In this document: in pieces, positions 43,433-54,318 of the stretch
Layout of the letters: each line of letters begins with the position of its first letter
How positions within the stretch are numbered: position 1 is the first letter of the stretch
The notes under the pieces: generated by a model
What the model was told of the DNA's origin: nothing
What the model saw: only the letters and a program-made list of their open reading frames with translations
Databases searched by the model: none
Made by a program: the position numbers and the translations under genes
Assembly: GCA_010909165.1 (NCBI GenBank)
Contig: MU008201.1
Coordinates: forward strand, 415,288-479,287
Length of the DNA stretch: 64,000 nucleotides
DNA from: Anthoceros angustus
Taxonomy: Eukaryota > Streptophyta > Anthocerotopsida > Anthocerotales > Anthocerotaceae
Reading direction: 5' to 3'

Positions 43433-44240
43433 AGGGTGAAAAAAACAGCATTGGTTATACGAAAACCGTCTAAATGCATGTTTTCATGGTTTCATGGCCA
43501 AAATTGCACATGTCAACGCATCACATGAAAGTTTGCATCACAGAAAAGTCTAAATCACAATGGGTATTCATTAGAAATACAAGCCCTTTCATATATGTGA
43601 GCATTCTTGTATGAACAAGTAAGATGGCTTTCACAATACACAAAGGAAAACAGCGTTAAGCTTCATGGGTCGTGGTCACAGGTACAAAGAAAACATTCTT
43701 AATAAATAATTAGAAAAGAACAAAGATCATTAACGAAATGTAAAAACCATCTGCAATGGTGGCAAGCGCTATCATGCCACCGGAAAACCCGTACACAAGA
43801 TAACCCCCATGCAGGGGTTCGAGGGTAGGTAGATTTTGATGTAGCAATGCCGCCCTGCCACCTGTTCCAGTCAAGGCATGAGGACTAGCATCGGCCGGTT
43901 TGAAGACTTGGTGCAGGTTCCCAGTTGGTGCAGGTTCCCTCACGGTGCGAGATACCACAATAGTTATGGCTCACTGTGCATTGTGAAAGGCAAACCGGGT
44001 GCAAGTTGGTAGTGTAACATGGTGGTAGCACTAGGCTCATTGTAATTATTACTTATAATAAATTATGATAATATAATTTTTATAATCTATGATTAGTTTT
44101 ATGGAGGGTTTTGTGTGTTTGGAAAATGGTTTGGGTATGGTAGGGGGATTAGATGAGTCCAATTTATTAGAAAGATGTACATCCTGCTGTGTTTTTTTGA
44201 CATAAAGGTTGCTCAACCTTTTCACCCTGTCATGGAGGGT

Positions 44241-47200
44241 CGAAGGGCCTTTATAGCCGGCCTGCGCCTACCCTGCTGAGGTGACGGGTTTGCACACTTC
44301 ACAAGATGAATAATTACTGTTTGCCAATTTGCTCGGAGCGCAAGTTGAACACTTTGTTACACAATCTGCACTTACAATTTGTGCCTGTTGCTATTCAATG
44401 TGTGAAGAATAGTGTTGGAAAGTGTGAAGAGCAAAGTTAATTGAACTATTTACAGACCTAATAAATCCAAGGCCTCTAAAGCCACGTATGCTTGAGCCCT
44501 TTGGTGCTTAGGTTAGAGTTTGGAAAATTTTCCCCATCCCGCTAACGAAATCAAGTCACTCGGCCATGAAAGCCATTTGCATTTCCTTTCTCATCTTGAC
44601 GATCGGTAGATTTTGATGTAGCAATGCCACTGTGAAGAGCTGTACCGACAACCGAGTGTATTTTAAATGAGAAAACTCAAAGAGGTAATAAGCTTATCAT
44701 GTATGACATATATGGTAAGTCATCTGCTTGTTTGTCGTCGTCTATATATCGTCTTGTCGTCTTCTATATATCTTTACGTATCATTTAGATGATAGAACTG
44801 TATTAAATAGATATTTAAATAGTAAAGCTTTTTATATAATTTTATTATTAATATAATAATAAAATAGTATTTATTTTGATTGTTTATCAATGAAGTCTAT
44901 TTTAGTTTTTATTTATTTATTTTTTGTTAATAGTGTATTATGGTGTTGAATGTAGTTTGATGTTTACTTGTTCGGTGGACGCCTCACTTCCAACATATAT
45001 CGAGCATTCCTATACACTAGTTGGTAAATTGACAGGGTAGGTATTCCAGCAAGGTAGTCGAGACCACGCAGCTGCCACCAGTGCCCAAGACTCTACCCGA
45101 CGCACAAAATTTGTTTGGGAGAACCCTCCAATTCCGTGCCGAGGGCGGTGCTACGCTGAAGCATTCCGGATTTGTCCTTTTGGGTATCGCGTCCCTGGTG
45201 GCTTGGCGGCCCCATGCTTGCAGGAGTGAAGCATGGAGAAGTTTCTTTGCACGTCTTCCTTCAACCTGTCCACCACGCCGATCACCTTGCGAAGGTGATC
45301 GACGTAGCGCGTCGGCAGCGGATGAATGCTCTGGAATGCCCTCAGGAATCTTCGGTGCGCACTAACCGTCTTGTCCTGCCCGGGGTCTTTGTTTCTCAGG
45401 ATGTAGTCATCCACATAATCCTGGTCCTAATCGAAGGTGAAGCCGATTATCCAGTTGGTGAGAATACGAGGTTGCGTGTCCCGGAAGAGGAGGCCAGATC
45501 CCATCCGTTCTTGTTTGTACGGGCTCGCTCGTCTACGTCTGAGAGTGTCAGAGGGGATGACAACCACATGCACCATGATACCATGCATCTAATCGATCCA
45601 GATACGGCTCCACCTGGTTGCTCGCTGGCAGCGAGTTGCTGTTATGAGCGACGAAAGGCAGCTGCTGGAACTCATCGGGTGCCGCGTACGCATCTGGGGC
45701 CAGCCGAACCGGTACATAACCCTAGTCTTCCTCTCAAGAGTGTCTCCTCTCGAAGCAGAAAGCTTGGAGCTTCATTTCCTCAGGGTGGTCGTGTTATTTT
45801 GCAGACTGGTTACACCTTGATGCATTATAGAGGCAAAAGCTGGAACCGGTCTGGTTCCACCTTCCTCAAGAACGCCACTCAAGAATGTGTTGCTCAACCC
45901 AATCGAGTAGAAAGACCTTTGAAGACGTGATAGCAAGCAGCTCCATAGCGGACTACCAGTCAAAGCACTGGTGCTACAGAGCGCCTACTAACTCTGCGAA
46001 CATAATTAGCATCATGCCACAGCAAAGTTGATCATAAACGCACGGTGAGACACGTGTTTCGTGAATGACCTCCGACTCTACGCATGTCAGCAATAAGAGT
46101 TAGATGATTTTGATGCTACACTCCACTTCACCAAGTGCAATGTGCTAGGGATTAACATGGACCCATGCAGATCGTAAATAACTGAGATGGACTGCACGAA
46201 CGTTTTGCTCGCCAAATCCAGCGGTCAGCTTCCCACAGCTATTTTGATCATAGTCAGTGAACATCTTCTGGCCCGCAATGAAGATCACATAAGATCTCAG
46301 TATCCAACATAGCACATACTTGTGCAAGCTGACATAGAAAACATTGCTGAACACAGAACCACAACTTTGTCAATGTGACCCCATAACTAGCCTGAATAGG
46401 TGGCTTTATCCTGGTTCAAGCCTCAAACTGGGGCCGATGTTCCATTTATGGCATCAAAGAATTTGAAGGCTTGCTCCAGGCAGATAGATCAAGCCTCCTC
46501 GGATGCCCAGTCTTGGAAAGCACTTATTTCCAGACGGGTCATTCCTACTACCCTCTCTTCATCTATCGCACCCGTCAATGCACACTAACATACCTTTGGA
46601 TCTCTGATTTGTGGTAGACAGTTCCTTGATCACAGGACCCCTGACAGAATCATGCTTCCAACTGTGAACCCATATCTCGCCTAAGAAGGTGGTCAGATCC
46701 TACTTCAGGCTTCAATCTGGGGCCACTGTTCCCTTTATGGCATCAGTAAGTTCAAGGCTTGCTCCAAGCAGATAGATCAAGCCCCTCCACATGCCCAATC
46801 CTGAAAGCACTTATTTCTAGCAAGTTGATTCCCACTACACTCTAATCAAACACACAATACATCGTCATGAACATGATTGAAATGTGGTCACAGCACCATG
46901 GCAGCACCGTGCTTCTCACATTTGTCCTGAAACATGTAACAGCCAGGAAGTTCCAGAAACAAAGAAGAGACCTGAAGCTGATTCAGAGCCTGAACTACCA
47001 ACCAAGGACATTTTAGACGCAAAATTTCAGCTCCAATCTGCTCATCATTCGTCATGACCCCTGGTGGCAACCATGCCAGATCCAACAAGCACTAATCTTG
47101 GAAAAACAGGATATTGTTTAATTGAAGTAAGTAGTCAGCTTCACCAACTTCAAGGCTAACCTTTCCAATGAGTTAAGAGTCCCCATGACAGTCCAGGATT

Positions 47201-48480
47201 ATCCTCCCGTGCAATTCAAGTGAGTTTGGTAGTCAAGAGTTGTTGTCAAAGATGTGCAGAAAACAGAACCTCCAGAACTTTTGAGTGCCCGTCAGAGACC
47301 ACATTCGGACAAATCAACCGGCCCAGCAGGAGTAACTGTCGTATCAGAAGAAAGTAGGAGACAAGGTATGACATCATGCCAAACCCCTGATAGAGCGATG
47401 GAACCTTCCGGCTAAATGATATAGTCAGCAGATGGTTCATTGCAGAGGTCCAGATGGTCAACATAGGAAAGAGTGAAAAGTTAGCATCACAAAACATATG
47501 GTCTGGGACTGACATCCATCATTCATTGATGCAGAGCGCACAAATTAGTCATGACACGTGGTTGATCATTGGTGAGAACAAGGAGACGACTAACAAACTG
47601 AGAATTACGAGAAATCTTATTCCCTCGTGCACTAAGATATCATCCAAGTAGCTCGGCGACGACAGCACTGCTGGTTCTGAATAATGTTGGGGTCAAAATA
47701 TGTCTCAGGGCGCTCTAATGGCCATGGAAGAGCCTGCGCAGACCAGTAAAAGGCGCTCTACCTTGTCAGAAGAGGAGATTCGGAGGCACCGACTCTGGAC
47801 GTCCCTGAACGGTGAGGACGACATAACATCACACCCACCAATGCACCATCAAACAGCACATGGAGGAAAGACTTCAGGATCCGGCAGCTCTCACTTTCCA
47901 AATGACTCAAACAGTCAGTCACCAATAACCACTTACTCGGTCTCCTTGCAGTCCAAAGCGCTGGTGTCACTGCCGTTGACAAAACGGAACATGAGCACAA
48001 TGTGTCATCAAGCCACCGAATAAAATGGTTTGCAACTTACGTGGCTTACGGTACGATCCGGAGAGTATCTCTAGGGTCATTGTAGTCGGGCATCTCCTTG
48101 GATAGCCAGAATGTCGAGCAAGGTGATGCTCAAACCCTAGCTATCCACACCCACAAGAGAAAGCTGATAACCTTCGTGGCAGAGCTGCGCGCCGTGGCAT
48201 CGGCTTTCCAACCCACTGTCGGGACTTGCACATGGGCTGATGAACTCCTTCGAATCCGCTAAAACTAGGGCTCGCCAACGTGGATGACCTAGACCTGGGC
48301 TGAATCAGGATTCCGGGGCTTTGTTATGTTTGAGGCTGAAGCTAAAAACAAGCTGGCAAGAAGGACAACGTCGACTACCAGAAGAGGGTAGCCGGTGATG
48401 TATGCGGCCAAGAGAAGCGTATGTGGAGGGGAGAGAGTGGGAGGAGAGAGGCAGGGGCCTGGCTCACCATGGCATGGTGC
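44241..48480. other. Region without a supported protein gene
   Basis: The longest open stretch (45,172-45,930, +, 252 codons) has no recognisable domain, and an equally plausible minus frame overlaps it. 44,604-44,640 repeats a 25-bp piece of the segmental duplication. A 290-bp-period duplication lies at 46,390-46,860. A minus-strand transcript starting at the promoter-like stretch near 48,500 could run into this region, but no exon could be identified. Confidence 0.35.
46390..46860. repeat. Direct duplication of about 290 bp period, diverged
   Basis: GGCTTGCTCCAGGCAGATAG at 46,468 and GGCTTGCTCCAAGCAGATAG near 46,757, with matching flanks (TGGGGCC...GTTCC...TTTATGGCATCA before, AAAGCACTTATTTC after). 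Older than the duplications in the gypsy elements, to judge by divergence. Confidence 0.75.
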
Positions 48481-48650
48481 TGGCGGGGCTCGGGCTCGAT
48501 ATATATATATTTTTTTAGTGTGTTGGTTTTGCGCAGATTTTTTCGTTTTCGTGTATGTCTAAGCTCTCTGAACTCTCTCTCAGCTTCTTAATAATGGGCA
48601 GGCGTTGTTGGATCTTTATATATATATTTTTCTTTTTATAATTTTTACCT
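48480..48650 (-). promoter_or_regulatory. Promoter-like stretch reading leftwards
   Basis: On the minus strand, TATATATATAAAGATCC (about 48,615-48,640) is followed by a GA-rich leader (GAAGCTGAGAGAGAGTTCAG) and then a CT-rich, ATG-containing segment near 48,460 (CCATGGTGAGCCAGGCCCC). The layout resembles a plant TATA promoter and 5' leader. The frame from ATG 48,473 stops after about 31 codons, so the product may be spliced, non-coding, or absent. Confidence 0.3.
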
Positions 48651-49189
48651 TCTTTTTCTCTCATCTTAAACCGTTACCATCTTTGTAGTTCAAACGTATG
48701 TGTACTCGATCTTTCACCTCTTTACATTGTACTATCCCTACCCAGGATGGTCCTTCGATCCTTAGTGGACATAGATAAAGTTGTTGTTTTATCTTATCAG
48801 CTAATCTTTAGCTTAGTCGCTGACCTAGGGAGTAAGAGGACCGACCTGGTATATTAGGTCTAGGAGCCTATTGACTGGATCGAGTCTAGTCGAGTGAATT
48901 CAAGTTATTCGGAGTCGGTATTGTTTCAGCGTTTCACTAGGATTCAAGATGCCACCTCCCGAGCTAACGATGTATACTGATGGCCTCTAGAGCATCTAAA
49001 CTTTTCATCAAAAAAACACGCGCTTCAAGACTCCTTCGATGCACAAGATGCTGTAAGATTCCTTCAAACCATGGTGCTTTTATCTCTAGTTGTAAGGCTC
49101 CCAAACTCCCTTAGTGAATTCTTCAACACAAGATATTATCAATAAAAATTTAAACTTAAACTTAACTAAGTCTACTCTAATCATTATCA

Positions 49190-49400
49190 AGCTTGCCACC
49201 AATTCCAATCAGTCAGGGCATGGAGACTATCATCGGCCGGTTTGAATGGTTGGTGCAAGTTCTCTCACAATGCGAGAGACTATCATCACCGGCTTGGTTA
49301 AGTTTCATCACAGAGCAATATGGCTCATTGTTTTATCAAGAGCAAACCGGTGCGTTGGTAGTGTAATGCAACAGCACTGTGCTCGTTGTAATTATTAGCA
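49190..49400. repeat. Partial third copy of the end of the duplicated block
   Basis: Matches 43,857-44,050 and 51,640-51,820 (CATCGGCCGGTTTGAA, GGTGCAAGTT, CTCGTTGTAATTATT). It directly precedes copy 2, which suggests the block was once part of a longer head-to-tail array. Confidence 0.75.
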
Positions 49401-49454
49401 CTTACCGGGTTGCATCAAGGGACTTCGATGTACGATTTGAAATAAATATGTAAA

Positions 49455-51990
49455 GCCTCTAAATTCTCGAAAAAGAAAACACTCTTTGCCGTTTTGCCTG
49501 AAGTGGCACACGAAAAGAAATGTAATGTATGGAATTCACAACAAAGGAGATTTACTACTCTAGGATGAAAAGCCACACGCATAGAAGTTTAATAACTGCA
49601 ATTTACAAGAAAATAAGTTCTCCATTGGGCCCTTCCAAAAAAGAAATTTTTGGAATTTACAAAAAAAGAAGTTCTCCATTGGGTCCTTCCAAGGAAAGAA
49701 AGTTTTCGAATTTACAAGAAAATAAGTTCTCCATTGGGTCCTTCCAAGAAAAGAAATTTCCTTCAATTTGTACTTGACCTCTCATTGGAACTTTTTATTT
49801 AGTAGTTCTCGTTCACCATTCACCAAAGAAAGAAAAAAAGTGCACTACTAGGGCCTTATAAGAAAAGAAAGTTTACTAGCCATTTGAGCTTTATAAGAAT
49901 CAGGTTGAGCTTTATAGGAGGCTGGTTCAGTTCTCTTGTTAGCGATGTTGTAACTCATAAAGACAACTTGAGAAGACTTAAATGTTGAGTTGCCCAACCA
50001 AGCCATCATACTTAGAAGTACCACTACGAGTAGCATTGAACAAATTTGAAGATACCAAAAACAAACTACCTAAATAATATCTACATATACTACCTATTGT
50101 ACAAGAGAACAAGACTTGGCCTTTTTACATCTAAGGCTATATCAAGGGTCATGCATCGGTGTAGTGCCAAATATCTATATATGGTACCTACTACAAGAAA
50201 ACAAAACTTGGCCTTTCATATTTAGGGTATATTAAGGGTTATATGAAAAGGAGTGAGCATTGCTTGGATCTTACAACTGGTTGGTTGAGTTTCGGTCATC
50301 CTCGCAATCTTCCACCTTGGAAACACCTAGACAATTGAGTCGCTTATGATATTGAAAGGAACCAAGACATTTGAACATATTTGAGAGAAATAATAAAAAG
50401 AATATATACAAATTTTGAATACAATATAAAGGATGGACATGCTACCTAGTGTTGTGAGATGTTGGAAATATCACGAGAGTTAAGCACGATGGCAATGAGA
50501 CAATATGTTGTAGCATTTGTCTTGAAGATATTGAAAAAAGACGAGGTCATCAAGGTCAATGCATGTGGTCATCTTTTCCACTATGAACCATGTTTTATGC
50601 CATGGATAAGAATCAATTCTACATGTCCGAATTGTAGGGTAGATTATTTGATCTTTTTCTGAACAAACAATACAACCTCACCAAGTATCAATAAATGAGG
50701 AAGGATCTTTGCCCGAACGCCCCTTCCTCGTGACGTCTCTCATCATATGAGCAATTCTATAATTTAATGGCTAGAGAACCTCTTCGTCCTCTCTCCTCCG
50801 AAAGCATCAACGAGGAGAGTGAAGTTGAGGTTGTGGGAGTTAATCTTCTTAACTGTGCAAGAGGTTGGACGGTAGAGAAGTTGGTGGGAGTTAATCTCTT
50901 GTGCAAGAGGTTGGACGGTAGAGAAATATGGGAGTTAATCTTTCAAACCGTGCAAGAGGTCGGAGGGATAGACAAGGTATGGGATTTAATCTTCCAAACC
51001 GGGCAAGAGGTCGGAGGGGTAGACAAGGTCTTCTTAGGAGTAATGACTCCTGGTCACTACTTTGAAGGGTGAAAAAGCATTGGTTGAACAGAAACGCCTA
51101 AATGCATGGTTTCATGGCCAAAATTGCACATGTCAACGAGGAGCTATTAATTGATGGAAATATCGTTGTAAGGGTGTTTAAATATTCGCATAATAGGAAA
51201 GTCTAAATTAGAATAGGTATTATTGGAAATACAACGCGTGATTGTGGGGTTAGTATCACGACATGGTGCCATTCGTTGGGTTTTTCCTCCCTTTGTTTTT
51301 GGGGTGGATGGGTTTTTCCCATCTCTTTTTTATAATAAAGTCTTCTTTTCCCTTAAATTCATTAGAAATACAAGCCTTTTTATATATATGAGCATTCTTG
51401 TATGAACAAGTAAAATGGCTTTCAAAATACACAAAAGAAAAACAGCCTTCATGGGTAGTGGTCACGGGTACGAAGAAAATATTTCTTAAGGAATAATTAC
51501 AAAAGAACAAAGATCGTTAACGAAATGTAAAAACCATTTGCAATGGTGGCAAGCGCTATCATGCCACTCGAAAACCCGGACATAAGATAACTTCCATGCA
51601 GGGGTTCGAGGGTAGGTAGATTTTGATGTAGCAATGCTGCCCTGCCACCAGTTCCAGTCAAGGCATGAGGACCAGCATCGGCCAGTTTGAAGACTTGGTG
51701 CAAGTTCCCTCACGCTGCGAGATACCACAGTAGTTATGGCTCACTGTGCATTGTGAAAGGCAAACGGGTGCAAGTTGGTAGTGTAACATGGTGGTAGCAC
51801 CTAGCTCGTTGTAATTATTGCATATAATAAATGATGATAATATAATTTCTATGATCTATAGTTAGTTTTGTGGAGGAATTTTTGTATTTGGAAAATGGTT
51901 TGGGTATGGTAGGGGGTTAGATGAGTCCAATTTATTAGAAAGATGTACATCTTGCTTTGTTTTTGGACATAAAGTTTGCTCAACCTTTGC
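49455..51990. repeat. Segmental duplication, copy 2
   Basis: Partner of 41,884-44,240 about 7.5 kb away in the same orientation. Carries the tandem units, the broken RING gene, the repeat tail and the open minus frame at 51,497-51,703. Confidence 0.92.
50440..50662 (+). pseudogene. RING-H2 gene, duplicate copy, frameshifted
   Basis: Compared with 42,833-43,060, five bases are missing after TGAGATGTT and the A-run in the GAAAAAAGACG stretch is shorter. The frame from the original ATG ends after 16 codons. The RING half is still readable (CGHLFHYEPCFMPWI, STCPNC), including the unusual H-x3-C spacing, but the first C-x2-C pair is now in another frame. A late frame could give a 67-codon peptide lacking the first metal pair. 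Confidence 0.8.
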
Positions 51991-52080
51991 ACCTTATCAT
52001 GGAGGGAGGAAAGATTCTCTTGTCATACATCATCTCTTTATATGTAGAAGCATTTAATTTAATGCGAAGGACCCTTATCA

Positions 52081-52445
52081 TACCTCTCTCCTCCGAAAGC
52101 GAACGAGGAGAGTGAAGTTGAGGTTGGGAGTTTATCTTCCGGACAGTGTGAGGTCGGAGGGCTAAGGACTTTTGGGGTCCGGTTTGAGGGCCACACGAGC
52201 ATGGAATCCCTACTCCCATGGCTTTAACACTACCATGGAGGAGACGAGGGCATGGAATCCCTACGCTAGGCAGCTTTGACACAATTTGGGGCTTAAGGCA
52301 ACATGAAGGGGTTCATTCGAAACCGCTAGATTATAAGCATCAAAGTAGGATTAGTAGTCCATAATATGAAGCGGAGGTGTTTTATGCAAGAAACAATGTT
52401 AAAATCAACTCTACATGTCCCACCTATAGGCGTAGATTATTTGGC
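52081..52445 (+). pseudogene. Further RING-H2/tail fragments
   Basis: 52,081-52,165 repeats the CTCTCTCCTCCGAAAGC...GAGAGTGAAGTTGAGGTTG tail piece. 52,370-52,445 repeats the RING end (AATCAACTCTACATGTCCC, then AGGCGTAGATTATTTGG), giving STCPTYRR where the last cysteine is lost. Order is tail then RING, reversed relative to copies 1 and 2, so these are separate relics. Confidence 0.65.
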
Positions 52446-52486
52446 CCATAGTGTTCAAAGCTAGAACTATTGTAGGCATATTACTA

Positions 52487-52488
52487 TC

Positions 52489-52531
<43 letters not shown>
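52487..52531. repeat. (ATT)n microsatellite
   Basis: About 14 uninterrupted ATT/TTA triplets. Confidence 0.95.
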
Positions 52532-52532
<1 letters not shown>

Positions 52533-52839
52533 ATATTGACTTAAATTCTCTAAATATGCCTAGTTCAAAGACGGCATACAAAGGGTAACAGCCTGACTAA
52601 AGTTAAAAAAAAGTTTACAACTATGTCATAGACGCCATAATCTTGAGTATCATTTTAAGCAAGTTGTTTCTTCAATCGTTAGGACAACGTCTCGTAGCTC
52701 CATCCGTAACAAATTGCACATCACAGGCCTCATACCTAGCCTGCATCCATAACAAAGCATATACACGAGCTCCCAACATTGCTTCATGATCAATCGTTGG
52801 GCTAATGTCTACCGATCAAATGTCGGAAAATGGTGAAGC

Positions 52840-53195
52840 CGCCATTACATGCACAAAATGCTTGTCATGTCGGGCTGATGAATGCATAAGTCCGCAAAGT
52901 CCGCTGTTTAGTAGTTGCAGCTCCTTCGAAATTGAGATGCACCATCTCTATTTCAATCACGCAAGTATCATGCATAAACAACTTACATCATGTGCCCCAT
53001 AATTAGCCTACAAGATCCATAATAAAGACATATGATTTAAGTCCACAAAATGCTTACATGTCGGGCTTTATGAATGCATGTACCTCCAAGAAAAGTCCGC
53101 ACACGCCGTAGTAGTTGCAGCCTCGAAATTGAGATGCACCATCTCTATTTCAATCATGAAGTATCATGCAAACAACTTACATCATGAGAGCGCTA
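52840..53195. repeat. Direct duplication of about 185 bp
   Basis: ATTGAGATGCACCATCTCTA and CAACTTACATCATG occur at 52,932-52,990 and 53,129-53,190, with the preceding CACAAAATGCTT...TGTCGGGCT...GAATGCAT also repeated. No gene function is indicated. Confidence 0.8.
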
Positions 53196-53345
53196 TGCAA
53201 AAATATTTTCCTCCTTTGCACGCCGGGCCCCATTCCGTAAAAAACCCTTTGTTTTGGTTTGATCATTGGTTGAACTTGATTTATTTGTGAGGTTTTCTCA
53301 TGTTGCCCTTCCTTTGTATGCGGTAGTTATTGGGTTTCACCGCCT

Positions 53346-53714
53346 TTGGCTGCCACCTCTATGTTAAGACTCCTCTGGGTAGTTCAAGTAACCATCCATG
53401 ACGTGCCATCTATAGACTTAAATGTGTTGGATGTGGTTGATTTCAGAGTGGGGCTTCCAACGGTACGTTTTTCACATTATTACATCAACGACCATCTCCT
53501 TCCTGTGTTTGATGATGTGAGGAGTAGGAGGATAGACAGGATCTCTCTGAGCTGCAAAATTTGCTCTTTCCATGTGCTGCTATGCAACTTCCAGAGAAGA
53601 AAAGTCAACCTTGCAGAGTGGTCTCCCTACACCTCGGCTCAAGATGCAGAATTGTTGTTTCCGTTCTGGAGTTGTGAGAAATTACGGAGAGTAGTTTGGT
53701 GCAACAAAACTTGA
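53346..53714 (+). CDS. Hypothetical ORF, 122 codons
   Basis: The frame contains IHDVPSIDLNVLDVVDFRV and HYYINDHLLPVFDDVRSRRI, which read like real protein, with a cysteine pair (CKIC) near residue 69. No family is recognised, and no neighbouring exon or promoter was identified. It ends about 120 bases before a copia LTR-like edge at 53,837 and may be a gene remnant. Confidence 0.3.
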   Translation: MAATSMLRLLWVVQVTIHDVPSIDLNVLDVVDFRVGLPTVRFSHYYINDHLLPVFDDVRSRRIDRISLSCKICSFHVLLCNFQRRKVNLAEWSPYTSAQDAELLFPFWSCEKLRRVVWCNKT

Positions 53715-53837
53715 CACAAAGTAATAATAGATTGATTACAAAATTGTATGTGTGTATTGTTTAAATACTAAACTCTAAAACGGTTCACTTAATGCAACCC
53801 TAAGTTCTTTATCCTAATGTTGGCTTTATTTCCAACA

Positions 53838-53850
53838 CTCCCTCTAAAGC
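53838..53850 (-). promoter_or_regulatory. Copia-type polypurine tract with LTR start at 53,837
   Basis: Minus strand reads GCTTTAGAGGGAG followed by TGTTGGAAATAAAGCCAACA, the common form of a Ty1/copia polypurine tract plus LTR start. The LTR would run left from 53,837, perhaps to about 53,716. If correct, this is the 3' LTR start of the copia element whose pol lies at 60,622-63,603. The 820 bp between tract and element D is longer than usual for a copia 3' leader. Confidence 0.5.
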
Positions 53851-54066
53851 AACTTTAGGTATTTAACGTGTATTTCCACGACGACACGTGTATTCAACAC
53901 CATCACGGAACGGGATCCCTCCACACAGAACGGCGTAGCCCAAACCCAAGCGAAAACCCTTTGATGAACGATTCGTGACCACGCCCGCAAGTGTCCGCTA
54001 CCGCCAACATCTCCTCGCCTAGCTGCGATCAAGCTCAACTTCCACGCCCGCCATCGCCTTGCAGAG

Positions 54067-54318
54067 ATGCAGACGCGCAGTGGCAAGGTCTATGTCGCCT
54101 CAGAGAAGACGCCAAGGAGAAGTAGGACACAGCCGGCGCCCAGCACAGCATCGAGAGAGGAGGAAATCCAGGGAAAACTGCGATGGCTCAGATGTGGGTC
54201 ATTGGAGGAGCTTGCACGGTACATGAACAGCTGCCCAATCAACCCCGACTGCTCTGTGATGTGCGGCCAGCACCTCGGAAGAGGGACCTGTGACCAGCAA
54301 TTTCGACTTCCGCTTTGA
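54067..54318 (+). CDS. Hypothetical ORF, 83 codons (MQTRSGKVY start)
   Basis: The ATG follows a GC-rich leader-like stretch. The frame gives MQTRSGKVYVASEKTPRR, then EEIQGKLRWL and EELARYMNSCPINPDCSV. A frame change near 54,290 would lead to NFDFRFELMLAFNRNKA and a stop. Part of it (from 54,199) is repeated at 55,304 by the tandem duplication. Family unknown; it may be the first exon of a gene, since AAGGTAAGC near 54,481 could be a splice donor. Confidence 0.3.
   Translation: MQTRSGKVYVASEKTPRRSRTQPAPSTASREEEIQGKLRWLRCGSLEELARYMNSCPINPDCSVMCGQHLGRGTCDQQFRLPL

Larger units (their letters stand above)
41884..44240. repeat. Segmental duplication, copy 1 (partner 49,455-51,990)
   Basis: Collinear over more than 2.3 kb: AAATTCTCGAAAA...ACACTCTTTG start, TTTACAAGAAAA tandem units, RING-H2 gene, its repeat tail, the minus-strand open frame at 43,710-43,958 and the AAATGGTTTGGGTATGGTAG end. 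Differences are scattered substitutions and short indels, plus about 150 bp of unrelated sequence near 51,130-51,290 in copy 2. Confidence 0.92.

Noticed and set aside
45151-45414. YVDHLRKVI...RLKEDVQ minus frame as a gypsy RT/RNase H piece
   Set aside because: Only a weak resemblance to the EHLRKVF region; no YLDD or other RT block nearby.
45172-45930. 252-codon plus-strand frame and overlapping minus frame
   Set aside because: No domain, hydrophobic pattern or supporting neighbour; composition is unremarkable and both strands are partly open, so I did not call a gene.
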